Below, piece after piece: positions 7,211-13,461 of a DNA stretch of 13,461 bases. Within the stretch, counting starts at the first letter, position 1, and the number at the start of each line of letters is the position of its first letter. Origin of the DNA: an uncultured Prevotellaceae bacterium (GTDB lineage Bacteria > Bacteroidota > Bacteroidia > Bacteroidales > Muribaculaceae); assembly GCA_947254205.1 (NCBI GenBank), contig CAMYCE010000056.1:1-13461 (forward strand). The letters run 5' to 3'. Position numbers and translations under genes: made by a program. The notes beneath the pieces are model-generated. The model searched no databases, was not told where the DNA came from, and saw only the letters and a program-made list of their open reading frames with translations.

Positions 7211-7599
7211 TTTTTAGGAATGACGGTGCCGGTGATGAGCAAATTGGTGCGTTTTTCCTTGCCATTGGTTGTCACCTTAATGGTCTTTTGGAAAGCTCCG
7301 GGACGACCATAGGGGTTAAAGGTGACTTTTATTTTCCCTTTTTTGCCCGGCTTGATGGGCTTGGTGGGAAATTCGGGACGAGTGCAACCACACGAGGCTG
7401 TGACTTGCACCACAATGAGGGGCTTGTTGCCCGTGTTGGTGAATTCAAAAGTGTGACTCACAGGTCCTTTGGCTTCTTTTATATAGCCAAAATCAAATTT
7501 GCGGTCAACAAAGGTGGCTTGTGAGTAGTCTTGTGCCACTATCGCAACACTGCACACCACAAGGCTCACTATGGCAAAGAATAATCGTTTCATCTTCAT
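7207..7599 (-). CDS. Exported single-domain DUF1573 protein
   Basis: This 130-residue protein has a signal peptide (MKMKRLFFAIVSLVVCSVAI, cleaved near VAQ). One DUF1573 domain follows: DRKFDFGYIKEAKGPVSHTF, FTNTGNKPLIVVQVTASCGC, PGKKGKIKVTFNPYGRPGAF and a closing TNLLITGTVIPKK strand. The CGCT motif is intact. The protein is the first gene of the minus-strand operon and overlaps the start of the two-domain DUF1573 gene by four bases. A second methionine (residue 3) is an alternative start. Function is unknown. The domain looks like an Ig-like protein-interaction module in the periplasm. Confidence 0.88.
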   Translation of the reverse strand: MKMKRLFFAIVSLVVCSVAIVAQDYSQATFVDRKFDFGYIKEAKGPVSHTFEFTNTGNKPLIVVQVTASCGCTRPEFPTKPIKPGKKGKIKVTFNPYGRPGAFQKTIKVTTNGKEKRTNLLITGTVIPKK

Positions 7600-7623
7600 T
7601 TCAAAAAACTTGTTTCACTCACA

Positions 7624-7631
7624 CAAAAATA
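7624..7631 (-). promoter_or_regulatory. -7 element of the DUF1573-meaB operon promoter
   Basis: Read on the minus strand, TATTTTTG fits TAnnTTTG exactly. It lies 25 bases before the ATG of the first DUF1573 gene, so the leader would be about 18 bases. No clear TTTG -33 element is seen at the expected distance. No other promoter candidate is seen within the five-gene run, whose spacings are -4, 27, 22 and 12 bases. Confidence 0.55.
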
Positions 7632-7684
7632 CAAATAAAAAAGAGAAATGCTATCACAACAACCCTTAATAGATGTAAACCCTC

Positions 7685-7728
7685 AAAAAACAATCGCCAC
7701 TCCCTTTCACTTGCAGAGGAGTGGCGAT
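7685..7728 (-). terminator. Intrinsic terminator after the phosphatase pair
   Basis: ATCGCCACTCC (7693-7703) and GGAGTGGCGAT (7718-7728) form a perfect 11 bp stem with a 14-base loop. On the minus strand the stem is followed by TGTTTTTTG. It lies 27 bases past the stop codon of the second histidine phosphatase gene and separates that unit from the DUF1573 promoter. Confidence 0.9.
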
Positions 7729-7754
7729 GTGATGCATCACTTTGGTTTATTGGC

Positions 7755-9077
7755 CTAATTCCAATCAATGGCGGTGTTCACCTTTTTGTAGTAATACCCC
7801 TTCACCGTGTTCCAGTCGTAGTAGGGGGCTTTGTCGGTGGAGAAGGGCAACTTGGCTTCGTGCTCATTAAGCAATATTTTCACGAGTATATCACCGGCTC
7901 CGGTGCTCCCCACTTTGCGATAAAACACCATTTGAATATTGCACCCCATGGGGAAAATCTTGTAGTTTTGCCAATGCTTATGCAAGTTGTCGATGTCGCG
8001 AGTTGAGAAGTTGGCATTATCAAGCTCCATGAGGCAAGCCAGTGGCAACAAGCAGGTTTCATGGCCAAATCGCAACGAGGCGCCACGTGTGCCCTTCACA
8101 ATGGCACTATCGGCACTTTCAAGCATGTTGCGCAACAAGGCCCTTTGCTGATAGGGCACTCGATTGCCATTGTAGGGGCTATTGGCCCAGCAAATGTTCC
8201 AATAGATGTTTTGATTGCGCCACAAGTCAAAAAGTTCTTGAGCTGTGAACAAGCCAAGCATGTTCATGCCGTCGAATTGATGATGATTTTGCAGTCCTCC
8301 TGCTACCGTAAACACGTCTTCCATGAGCTTTGTGGCATTCAGGCTATCGGTCACAAATTGCGCATCATCAACCAGTTGCAACACAAATCGACGGGCATCG
8401 ACTGGCTTTTTGAGCGAGTCGACCACTATCTGCATCTTTTTGCGCACACGATTGGCAAGCGTGTCTTCGCCATGCCCCCAGCCCATGTAGGGCATGTCGT
8501 GCAACGAGGCATCGGTGGTGATGTTGAGGCTGGGATTGAGCGATTTCAACTCGCTGGTTTCATTCACCATCGAGAGTATGCAACGAATGATTACCGTGGA
8601 ACGTGCATCAACCTTGGCATCGCCCACAAACACCGTTGGAAAATTATGATACATGCGTCGTGCAATGCCTTGATGTTGCTCGGCTCCATAGTCGCTCAAC
8701 TCGCTCACACGCCCTGCCGAAGCACCGGCCACCTCGCGCAATTGAGCAAGCAATAGCTTGCCTTGAGCAGTGAGTTTGTGGTTGCGCTCGGCAACTTCAA
8801 GAGCCTGTATGGGTTTGCTATATTTTGCCTCGCTCGTTTGCCATCGGCTACCATGACGGCCATAGTGAGCGATATAAAAAGGCTCATAACCGGCTGGAGC
8901 AGGGGTGAGTTGTGCGCCACTATCGGGTACAACCGCATTGAGATAGGCAGCATGATTGCTGGCACTGAGCAAGCGATTGGCGGCAATCTCGGCTTGGGGG
9001 TTGCCCACTTGTGCCATTGCCACAACGGCGCAACAAGCCATCACAATCCATAAAACTATATTTTTCTTCATCATCAT
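7755..9077 (-). CDS. Secreted histidine-type phosphatase, copy A
   Basis: This 440-residue protein is a branch 2 histidine phosphatase related to multiple inositol polyphosphate phosphatases (MINPP). These enzymes use a phosphohistidine intermediate to release phosphate from phytate and similar esters outside the cytoplasm. The signal peptide is MMMKKNIVLWIVMACCAVVA, cleaved near AMAQ. The catalytic RHGSRW starts at R74, with nucleophile H75. The distal motif is FGHET (H339, E340), a GHE form rather than HAE or HD. A family-type GAEQHQGIARRMYHNFP segment and LQNHHQFDG lie between. Three ATGs lie in a row (9077, 9074, 9071), so the exact start is uncertain. It lies 26 bases after its paralogue and is probably the second gene of the unit. 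Confidence 0.92.
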   Translation of the reverse strand: MMMKKNIVLWIVMACCAVVAMAQVGNPQAEIAANRLLSASNHAAYLNAVVPDSGAQLTPAPAGYEPFYIAHYGRHGSRWQTSEAKYSKPIQALEVAERNHKLTAQGKLLLAQLREVAGASAGRVSELSDYGAEQHQGIARRMYHNFPTVFVGDAKVDARSTVIIRCILSMVNETSELKSLNPSLNITTDASLHDMPYMGWGHGEDTLANRVRKKMQIVVDSLKKPVDARRFVLQLVDDAQFVTDSLNATKLMEDVFTVAGGLQNHHQFDGMNMLGLFTAQELFDLWRNQNIYWNICWANSPYNGNRVPYQQRALLRNMLESADSAIVKGTRGASLRFGHETCLLPLACLMELDNANFSTRDIDNLHKHWQNYKIFPMGCNIQMVFYRKVGSTGAGDILVKILLNEHEAKLPFSTDKAPYYDWNTVKGYYYKKVNTAIDWN

Positions 9078-9103
9078 CTTGTGTTGATTATAAAATGAAA
9101 AGG

Positions 9104-10402
9104 TCAGGGGAGCTTCACTTGAGGCATTTCGGCCAGTTTTTTCTCATAGTAGGTTTTCACGTCGGCCCAGTCATAGTAGGGATACTTCACCGGTTTTATT
9201 ACCTTGGGCAATCTCACCTCGTGCTCGTTGAGCAGGCACTTCATGAGCACTTGTTCACTCCCTTTCTTGCTATAAAACACCCATTGCACGTTGCAAGCCA
9301 TGGGAAATATCTTGTAGCTTTGCCAATGGTCGGCAAGATGGTCGAGATTGGTGGTGCGATAGCCAAAGTTTTCAAGCCCCATGAGGCACACAAGGGGCAA
9401 CAGCACCGATTCATGCCCAAAACGCAGGGTTGCGGCAGGAGTGCCTGTGGCAATAGCCGCTTGTGCACTTTCGAGCATGTTGCGCAACAAGTTGGCTTCC
9501 ATGTAGTCTACCCTGTTTTGTGTGAGTGGAGTCTCGGCACTATAAAGATACCAACGAGCATTGTTAAATTTCCACGTGTTCACCATGTCGTCAAGGCTAA
9601 ACAAGTCGTATAGGTTGTAGTCGTCAAATTGATGGTGACTTTGCATGTTGCCCACCACGTCAAACATGTCTTGCATCAACTGCTTGGTATCGATGTGGCT
9701 TTTAGCCCACTCCACATCTGTGAACAGCACACTCAGCATGTGCTCGGGGTGCAGATACTTTTCTTTGAGCCCCGAATTATACTTGTCTACGGCAATTTTG
9801 CGCAACTTCGAGGCAATAGAGTCGCGATAGTTCATGTAATACATGTCGTGCTCGCTGGCATCGGTGACAACATGGGCAGTGGGATTGAGGGCCTTGAGCT
9901 GGTCGACCTCGTTTTGCATCGACAAAATGCAACGTATCACTATCGTTGATTTGGCATCGATGGGCACATTTTTCACCCCAAATATTTCAGGAAAATTATG
10001 ATACATGCGCCATGCAATGTGCTGGTGCTGCTCGGCTCCCACATCGCTCAACTCGCCCAATCGCTTGGTTGAGGCCTGCTGAATTTCTTTAAAGATGGCC
10101 AAGGCTTGCTTGCCACGGGCAGAGAGCACTCCGGCTTCATCACCAGCCTGCAACGAGTTGACACAAATGGCATATTGCTTGGGATCGATGAGCCAGCGAC
10201 TGCCATGACGCCCATAGTGATTCATGTAAAATGGCACATAGCCGTCGGGAGCAGGAGTGAGGGCAGGCAAGTTGTGCTCGGGATAAGCCTGATAGTTGTT
10301 GGCACTCATCTTGGGGTTGGCCTTGAAGTCATCGACCACGCCAGCAAGCAGTGGCAACGACATGCAAAGTGCAACAAGTGCGACTAAAATATTTTTCTTC
10401 AT
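9104..10402 (-). CDS. Secreted histidine-type phosphatase, copy B
   Basis: The 432-residue protein is a paralogue of the next gene: signal peptide MKKNILVALVALCMSLPLLA, then HYGRHGSRW (R65, H66), ELSDVGAEQHQHIAWRMYHN, MQSHHQFDD, FGHES (H330, E331) and WQSYKIFPMACNVQWVFY. Colinear motifs and nearly equal length show a tandem duplication. The copies have diverged substantially in the region between the GAEQHQ and HHQF motifs and at the C-terminus (PYYDWADVKTYYEKK), so they may differ in substrate. The reaction predicted is hydrolysis of phosphomonoesters, possibly inositol phosphates, in the periplasm or at the surface. It is the first gene after a good promoter at 10425-10455. Confidence 0.92.
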   Translation of the reverse strand: MKKNILVALVALCMSLPLLAGVVDDFKANPKMSANNYQAYPEHNLPALTPAPDGYVPFYMNHYGRHGSRWLIDPKQYAICVNSLQAGDEAGVLSARGKQALAIFKEIQQASTKRLGELSDVGAEQHQHIAWRMYHNFPEIFGVKNVPIDAKSTIVIRCILSMQNEVDQLKALNPTAHVVTDASEHDMYYMNYRDSIASKLRKIAVDKYNSGLKEKYLHPEHMLSVLFTDVEWAKSHIDTKQLMQDMFDVVGNMQSHHQFDDYNLYDLFSLDDMVNTWKFNNARWYLYSAETPLTQNRVDYMEANLLRNMLESAQAAIATGTPAATLRFGHESVLLPLVCLMGLENFGYRTTNLDHLADHWQSYKIFPMACNVQWVFYSKKGSEQVLMKCLLNEHEVRLPKVIKPVKYPYYDWADVKTYYEKKLAEMPQVKLP

Positions 10403-10424
10403 GTTGGAATCTTTTAATAATCCA

Positions 10425-10455
10425 CAAAATTACCCAAAGAAAACCAATTTGCAAA
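10425..10455 (-). promoter_or_regulatory. Promoter of the histidine phosphatase pair
   Basis: On the minus strand, TTTG (10455-10452) is followed by 19 bases and then TAATTTTG (10432-10425). This is a close match to the Bacteroidetes consensus TTTG-N19-21-TAnnTTTG. The -7 element ends 22 bases before the phosphatase ATG. The -33 element lies within the palindrome TTTGCAAA (10448-10455). Confidence 0.75.
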
Positions 10456-10474
10456 ACGAAAATCACTAACTTTG
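10448..10474 (+). promoter_or_regulatory. Promoter of obg
   Basis: TAACTTTG (10467-10474) matches TAnnTTTG and lies 74 bases before the obg ATG. A TTTG at 10448-10451 is 15 bases upstream, shorter than the usual 19-21, so the -33 assignment is weak. It is the other half of the TTTGCAAA palindrome used by the divergent phosphatase promoter. Transcription would start close to 10481. Confidence 0.6.
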
Positions 10475-10479
10475 CATGA

Positions 10480-10518
10480 GGTTTAAGGCAAAGTGAAAAA
10501 CAGGGTAATCCTTAAACC
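10480..10518 (+). promoter_or_regulatory. 5'-leader hairpin of obg
   Basis: GGTTTAAGG (10480-10488) and CCTTAAACC (10510-10518) form a perfect 9 bp stem around a 21-base A-rich loop. The 5' arm coincides with the predicted transcription start, so the obg RNA would begin with this hairpin. There is no U-run after it, so it is not a terminator. A role in mRNA stability or translation control is inference. Confidence 0.5.
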
Positions 10519-10548
10519 CACAAAGTTTTAACTAAATTAAGTAAAGAA

Positions 10549-11811
10549 ATGGCAGAGTCAAATTTCATTGATTATGTAAAAATATTGTGCCGCAGTGGCA
10601 AAGGTGGCCATGGGTCGTCGCATCTGCATCGAGCCAAGTATATGCCCAAAGGAGGCCCCGACGGTGGCGATGGTGGCCGTGGCGGTCACATCTACCTGAA
10701 AGGCAACAGCAACCTGTGGACTTTGATTCACCTCAAATACACTCGGCACATCTATGCCACCGATGGACAGCCGGGATATGAAAACCAATGCACGGGCAAA
10801 GATGGCGAAGACCGCACTATCGAGGTGCCTTGCGGCACTGCAGTGTATGATGCCGAAACAGGAGAATTCTTGTGCGATGTCACACAAGACGGGCAAGTAG
10901 TGAAACTGCTCAAGGGCGGCAAAGGCGGACTGGGCAATCAGCACTTTAAAACTGCCACAAGGCAAACTCCCCGCTACTCGCAACCGGGCATTCCGGGCAT
11001 TGAAAAGGCGGTGATTTTGGAATTGAAACTACTTGCCGATGTGGGACTGGTGGGTTTTCCTAATGCAGGAAAATCGACTCTGCTATCAGTGATTTCGGCA
11101 GCCAAGCCCAAAATAGCCAACTACCCCTTCACCACACTTGAGCCCAACTTGGGCATCGTCACCTATCGCGGGCAACAATCGTTTGTCATGGCCGACATTC
11201 CCGGCATCATTGAGGGTGCCAGCGATGGCAAGGGGTTGGGATTGCGCTTTTTGCGACACATTGAGCGCAACGCCGTGCTGCTCTTTATGGTGCCGGCCGA
11301 TAGCGACGATATCAAAAAAGAATATGAAGTGTTGTGCCACGAGCTCGAAACCTTCAACCCCGACTTGGTCGAAAAACCACGCGTGTTGGCCATCACCAAG
11401 GTCGACATGCTCGACGATGAGCTCATTGAGCAAATGAAGCAAGAGCTTCCCGATGGTGTGCCCTCGGTGTTTATCTCCTCGGTCGCACAAAAGGGGCTTA
11501 GCCAGCTCAAAGACTTGTTGTGGAACACCATCACCGATGAGCGCAATCGCATTCCCGAACCAACCATGCAAGCCAACTTGGCACAAAGCCACCGAGTGAA
11601 AGAGGAAGATGACTTCATCTTTGTGGCCGAAAAAAAGCCCGAGCCCGAGCTTGAAGATTTTGAGAAAATTGGAGGTGGACGCATGAGCACCGAACAGGCC
11701 GAAGAAACTCGCAAGTGGAGAGATGAATACTGGGAAAGCGATTTCAAGGACGAAAACGATAAGTTTCAAGTCGTGAGTGATGAGCCTGAAGATGAACCTG
11801 AAGATTCATAG
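10549..11811 (+). CDS. obg: Obg GTPase (CgtA/ObgE)
   Basis: Obg is an essential, ribosome-associated GTPase involved in 50S maturation and the stringent and stress responses. The 420-residue protein has the glycine-rich Obg fold at 1-158 (SGKGGHGSSHLHRAKYMPKG, GGPDGGDGGRGG, KGGKGGLGN) and the G domain from about 160: G1 GFPNAGKST at 169-177, switch NYPFTTLEPNLG, G3 DIPG at 216-219, G4 TKVD at 283-286. A C-terminal extension of about 80 residues follows the G domain and ends in an acidic DEPEDEPEDS tail. The gene has its own promoter and leader hairpin. Its end overlaps the start of the YfiH/PgeF gene. Confidence 0.97.
   Translation: MAESNFIDYVKILCRSGKGGHGSSHLHRAKYMPKGGPDGGDGGRGGHIYLKGNSNLWTLIHLKYTRHIYATDGQPGYENQCTGKDGEDRTIEVPCGTAVYDAETGEFLCDVTQDGQVVKLLKGGKGGLGNQHFKTATRQTPRYSQPGIPGIEKAVILELKLLADVGLVGFPNAGKSTLLSVISAAKPKIANYPFTTLEPNLGIVTYRGQQSFVMADIPGIIEGASDGKGLGLRFLRHIERNAVLLFMVPADSDDIKKEYEVLCHELETFNPDLVEKPRVLAITKVDMLDDELIEQMKQELPDGVPSVFISSVAQKGLSQLKDLLWNTITDERNRIPEPTMQANLAQSHRVKEEDDFIFVAEKKPEPELEDFEKIGGGRMSTEQAEETRKWRDEYWESDFKDENDKFQVVSDEPEDEPEDS
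11782..11805 (+). repeat. Tandem 12-base repeat in the obg/pgeF overlap
   Basis: GAGCCTGAAGAT (11782-11793) and GAACCTGAAGAT (11794-11805) differ at one base. In the obg frame they encode EPED twice. In the frame of the next gene they encode LK-type residues (MSLKMNLKI) and supply two candidate ATG starts, at 11780 and 11792. The duplication therefore shapes both proteins. Confidence 0.7.
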
Positions 11812-12589
11812 GCTCACATGGGCAAAGCCCAATGGACAACGCATCATGGCATTTAATGTGATGCGCGGTGAGGTTCAAGCAGGCAACCCCTATAGCACGG
11901 TGAACCTGTGTGACTACACGGGCGACAACCCCCTCCATGTGCAAGAGGCCCGACAAGAACTGTGCACTCAATTAGGCATTGCCCCCAGCCATCTCATCAT
12001 GCCACGGCAAACCCACAGCAACCATGTGGCAACAATCGATGCACAATTCATGAAGCTCGATGGCCTGCAACGGGCACAACTCTTGCAACACACCGATGCC
12101 CTCGTCACTCCACTCACAGGGGTGTGCATTGGGGTGAACACTGCCGACTGCGTGAACATTGCCCTGTGCGACCCTCAAGCCGGCATTATTGCTGTGGCAC
12201 ATGCAGGGTGGCGTGGCACCGTGGCACGCATTGCCTCTCTCACCGTCGAAGCCATGATTGCCCAAGGCGCACAGCCCAACCACATCATGGCAAGCATGGG
12301 GGCAAGCATCTGCCCTGCCTGCTTTGAAGTGGGCGATGAAGTGGTCGAAGAGTTTGCCCGGCAGCAATTCAACCTCAAGGCCATAGTGCACCGTCATAGC
12401 GCAACAGGCAAAGCCCACATCAACTTGCAGCGTGCCAATGCTCTTGCACTACAAGAGGCAGGCATTCTTGCCTCACACATCAACTGGAATGGCGAGTGCT
12501 CACGATGCAAAAGCGAGCTCTATTTCTCGGCACGCAAATTGGGCATCAACTCAGGCCGCACATTCACAGGCATCATCATGAAATCTTGA
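11792..12589 (+). CDS. pgeF: YfiH/PgeF-family polyphenol oxidase-like (DUF152) protein
   Basis: The protein (265 residues from this start) belongs to the YfiH/YlmD/DUF152 family. Members are described as laccase-like or purine-nucleoside phosphorolytic enzymes and, in E. coli, as a peptidoglycan editing factor that removes wrong muropeptide precursors. The zinc/active-site residues are in place: H75 in RQTH, C120 in TADC and H137 in AHAGWRGT, with the 45- and 17-residue spacing of family members. The C-terminal RCKSELYFSARK is also typical. The usual TTRxGG near the N-terminus is replaced by NVMRGEVQAG. The ATG at 11792 is chosen, but ATG 11780 and GTG 11777 are possible. All overlap the end of obg, suggesting translational coupling. 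Confidence 0.88.
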   Translation: MNLKIHRLTWAKPNGQRIMAFNVMRGEVQAGNPYSTVNLCDYTGDNPLHVQEARQELCTQLGIAPSHLIMPRQTHSNHVATIDAQFMKLDGLQRAQLLQHTDALVTPLTGVCIGVNTADCVNIALCDPQAGIIAVAHAGWRGTVARIASLTVEAMIAQGAQPNHIMASMGASICPACFEVGDEVVEEFARQQFNLKAIVHRHSATGKAHINLQRANALALQEAGILASHINWNGECSRCKSELYFSARKLGINSGRTFTGIIMKS

Positions 12590-12628
12590 TGCGTTTTTAA
12601 AAAACAACAACAACAAACAACTCACACA

Positions 12629-13369
12629 GTGCAAAATCAATTTTCACGTTCACAACTCCTTTTTGGCCAAGAAGCCATCAACACGCTTGCACAATGCCGA
12701 GTAGCCATTTTTGGCGTGGGAGGCGTGGGAGGCTATGCCACCGAGGTGATCGCTCGCAGTGGTGTGGGAGCCATCGACCTCTTCGACAACGACCAAGTGT
12801 GCATCACCAATCTCAACCGCCAAATTATCGCCACCCACAGCACCATAGGCCGGCACAAGGTTGATGTGGCCAAGGCGCGCATTCTCGACATCAACCCACA
12901 CTGCGTGGTGCAAGCCCACAAAATGTTCTACCTTGTGAGCAATGCCCACGAGATAGACTTGAGCCTTTATGACTATGTGATTGATTGCATCGACACCGTG
13001 AGTGCCAAAATGGAATTGGTGAGACAATGCCACACCTTGAGAGTGCCACTCATCGTGAGCATGGGAGCGGCCAACAAGCTCAACCCTGCCTCATTCAAAG
13101 TTTCCGACATCAGCAAAACCATCAACGATCCACTTGCCAAAATCATGCGCAAGAAATTGCGTCGCGAGGGCATCAAGCACTTTAAGTGTGTGTTTAGCGA
13201 CGAGTTGCCAGCCACTCCACAAGGCAACACTGCAAGCCAAGAGGCCGAAGACAACAGCAAGCGCCCCATTCCTGCCAGCAATGCCTTTGTGCCGGCTGCC
13301 GAGGGCATCATCGTGGGGGGAGAGGCGGTCAAAGACCTCATAGCCCACTCTGGGAAAATCCCCACATAA
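12629..13369 (+). CDS. tcdA: tRNA threonylcarbamoyladenosine dehydratase TcdA
   Basis: TcdA (CsdL, YgdL) is an E1-like, ATP-dependent enzyme that cyclises t6A at position 37 of ANN-decoding tRNAs to ct6A. The 246-residue protein starts MQNQFSRSQLLFGQEAI and has the nucleotide-binding GVGGVG at 29-34, LFDNDQV, NLNRQ at 61-65 and the DYVIDCIDTVSAK segment. SMGAANKLNP, KTINDPLAK and FKCVFS follow, with the SNAFVPAAEGIIVGGEAVKD helix at the end. The start is a GTG; no ATG is available near the conserved NQFSR. The gene follows pgeF by 39 bases and probably belongs to the obg transcript. A C-terminal tail of about 10 residues follows the conserved helix. Confidence 0.93.
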   Translation: MQNQFSRSQLLFGQEAINTLAQCRVAIFGVGGVGGYATEVIARSGVGAIDLFDNDQVCITNLNRQIIATHSTIGRHKVDVAKARILDINPHCVVQAHKMFYLVSNAHEIDLSLYDYVIDCIDTVSAKMELVRQCHTLRVPLIVSMGAANKLNPASFKVSDISKTINDPLAKIMRKKLRREGIKHFKCVFSDELPATPQGNTASQEAEDNSKRPIPASNAFVPAAEGIIVGGEAVKDLIAHSGKIPT

Positions 13370-13405
13370 TCCCACCACACACAGGCTCAGCGAATATTCT
13401 CAGTT

Positions 13406-13440
13406 AAACCCAAATCGGTCATTAGGTTTCTTTGTTTTTA
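13406..13440 (+). terminator. Weak terminator candidate after tcdA
   Basis: AAACC (13406-13410) pairs with GGTTT (13425-13429) and is followed by a T-rich stretch (CTTTGTTTTTA). The stem is only 5 bp, with a long loop. It may terminate the obg-pgeF-tcdA transcript, but the support is weak. The remaining sequence to the window end is AT-rich and shows no gene. Confidence 0.35.
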
Positions 13441-13461
13441 TCAAATTATTTTGAGTAATTT

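Noticed and set aside
8061..8756. 231-codon plus-strand frame opposite the phosphatase gene
   Set aside because: It mirrors the reverse strand of a conserved secreted phosphatase, and its composition is that of a shadow frame.
1..13461. CRISPR array, tRNA, rRNA or a defence island
   Set aside because: No regularly spaced repeats, no cloverleaf or rRNA-like segments and no recognised defence genes were found on either strand.

Overview
The window looks like chromosomal DNA from a Bacteroidota, most likely Bacteroidales of the Muribaculaceae/Bacteroides type. The signs are Bacteroidetes-style -7 promoter elements (TAnnTTTG) in front of transcription units, A-rich leaders without Shine-Dalgarno sequences, and typical protein families: paired DUF1573 proteins, a MeaB GTPase, histidine-type phosphatases of the inositol-polyphosphate phosphatase group, an AAA/DUF4143 gene and Bacteroidetes-style Obg and TcdA. 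The genus assignment is inference.

Layout: (1) 1-511 has no protein gene I can support. It holds a + strand terminator for a gene left of the window, a strong hairpin, a structured AT-rich leader-like stretch and the promoter of the next gene. (2) 512-3157, + strand: an exported metallophosphoesterase, then a two-gene unit of an ECF sigma factor and a four-helix membrane protein that may be its partner. (3) 3196-3969, + strand: a decayed AAA/DUF4143 ATPase gene kept as an N-terminal and a C-terminal fragment with the middle missing. (4) 7599-3997, - strand: five tightly spaced genes that look like one operon: a single-domain DUF1573 protein, a two-domain DUF1573 protein (ATGA overlap), MeaB, a small lipoprotein and a Nudix hydrolase. 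(5) 10402-7755, - strand: two tandem paralogous secreted histidine phosphatases with a good promoter in front and an intrinsic terminator behind. (6) 10549-13369, + strand: obg, a YfiH/PgeF-type gene overlapping the end of obg, and tcdA.

The genes are a mix of housekeeping functions (ribosome-associated GTPase Obg, t6A-modifying TcdA, the B12-dependent mutase chaperone MeaB) and envelope or periplasmic functions (metallophosphoesterase, phosphatases, DUF1573 proteins, lipoprotein, sigma/membrane-protein pair). I do not see a clearly new defence or mobile system. The points most worth a second look are the divergent promoter region at 10425-10518, the repeat read in two frames across the obg/pgeF junction, the sigma/membrane-protein pair with its possible autoregulated promoter, the orphan leader-like region at 181-367 and the gutted DUF4143 gene.
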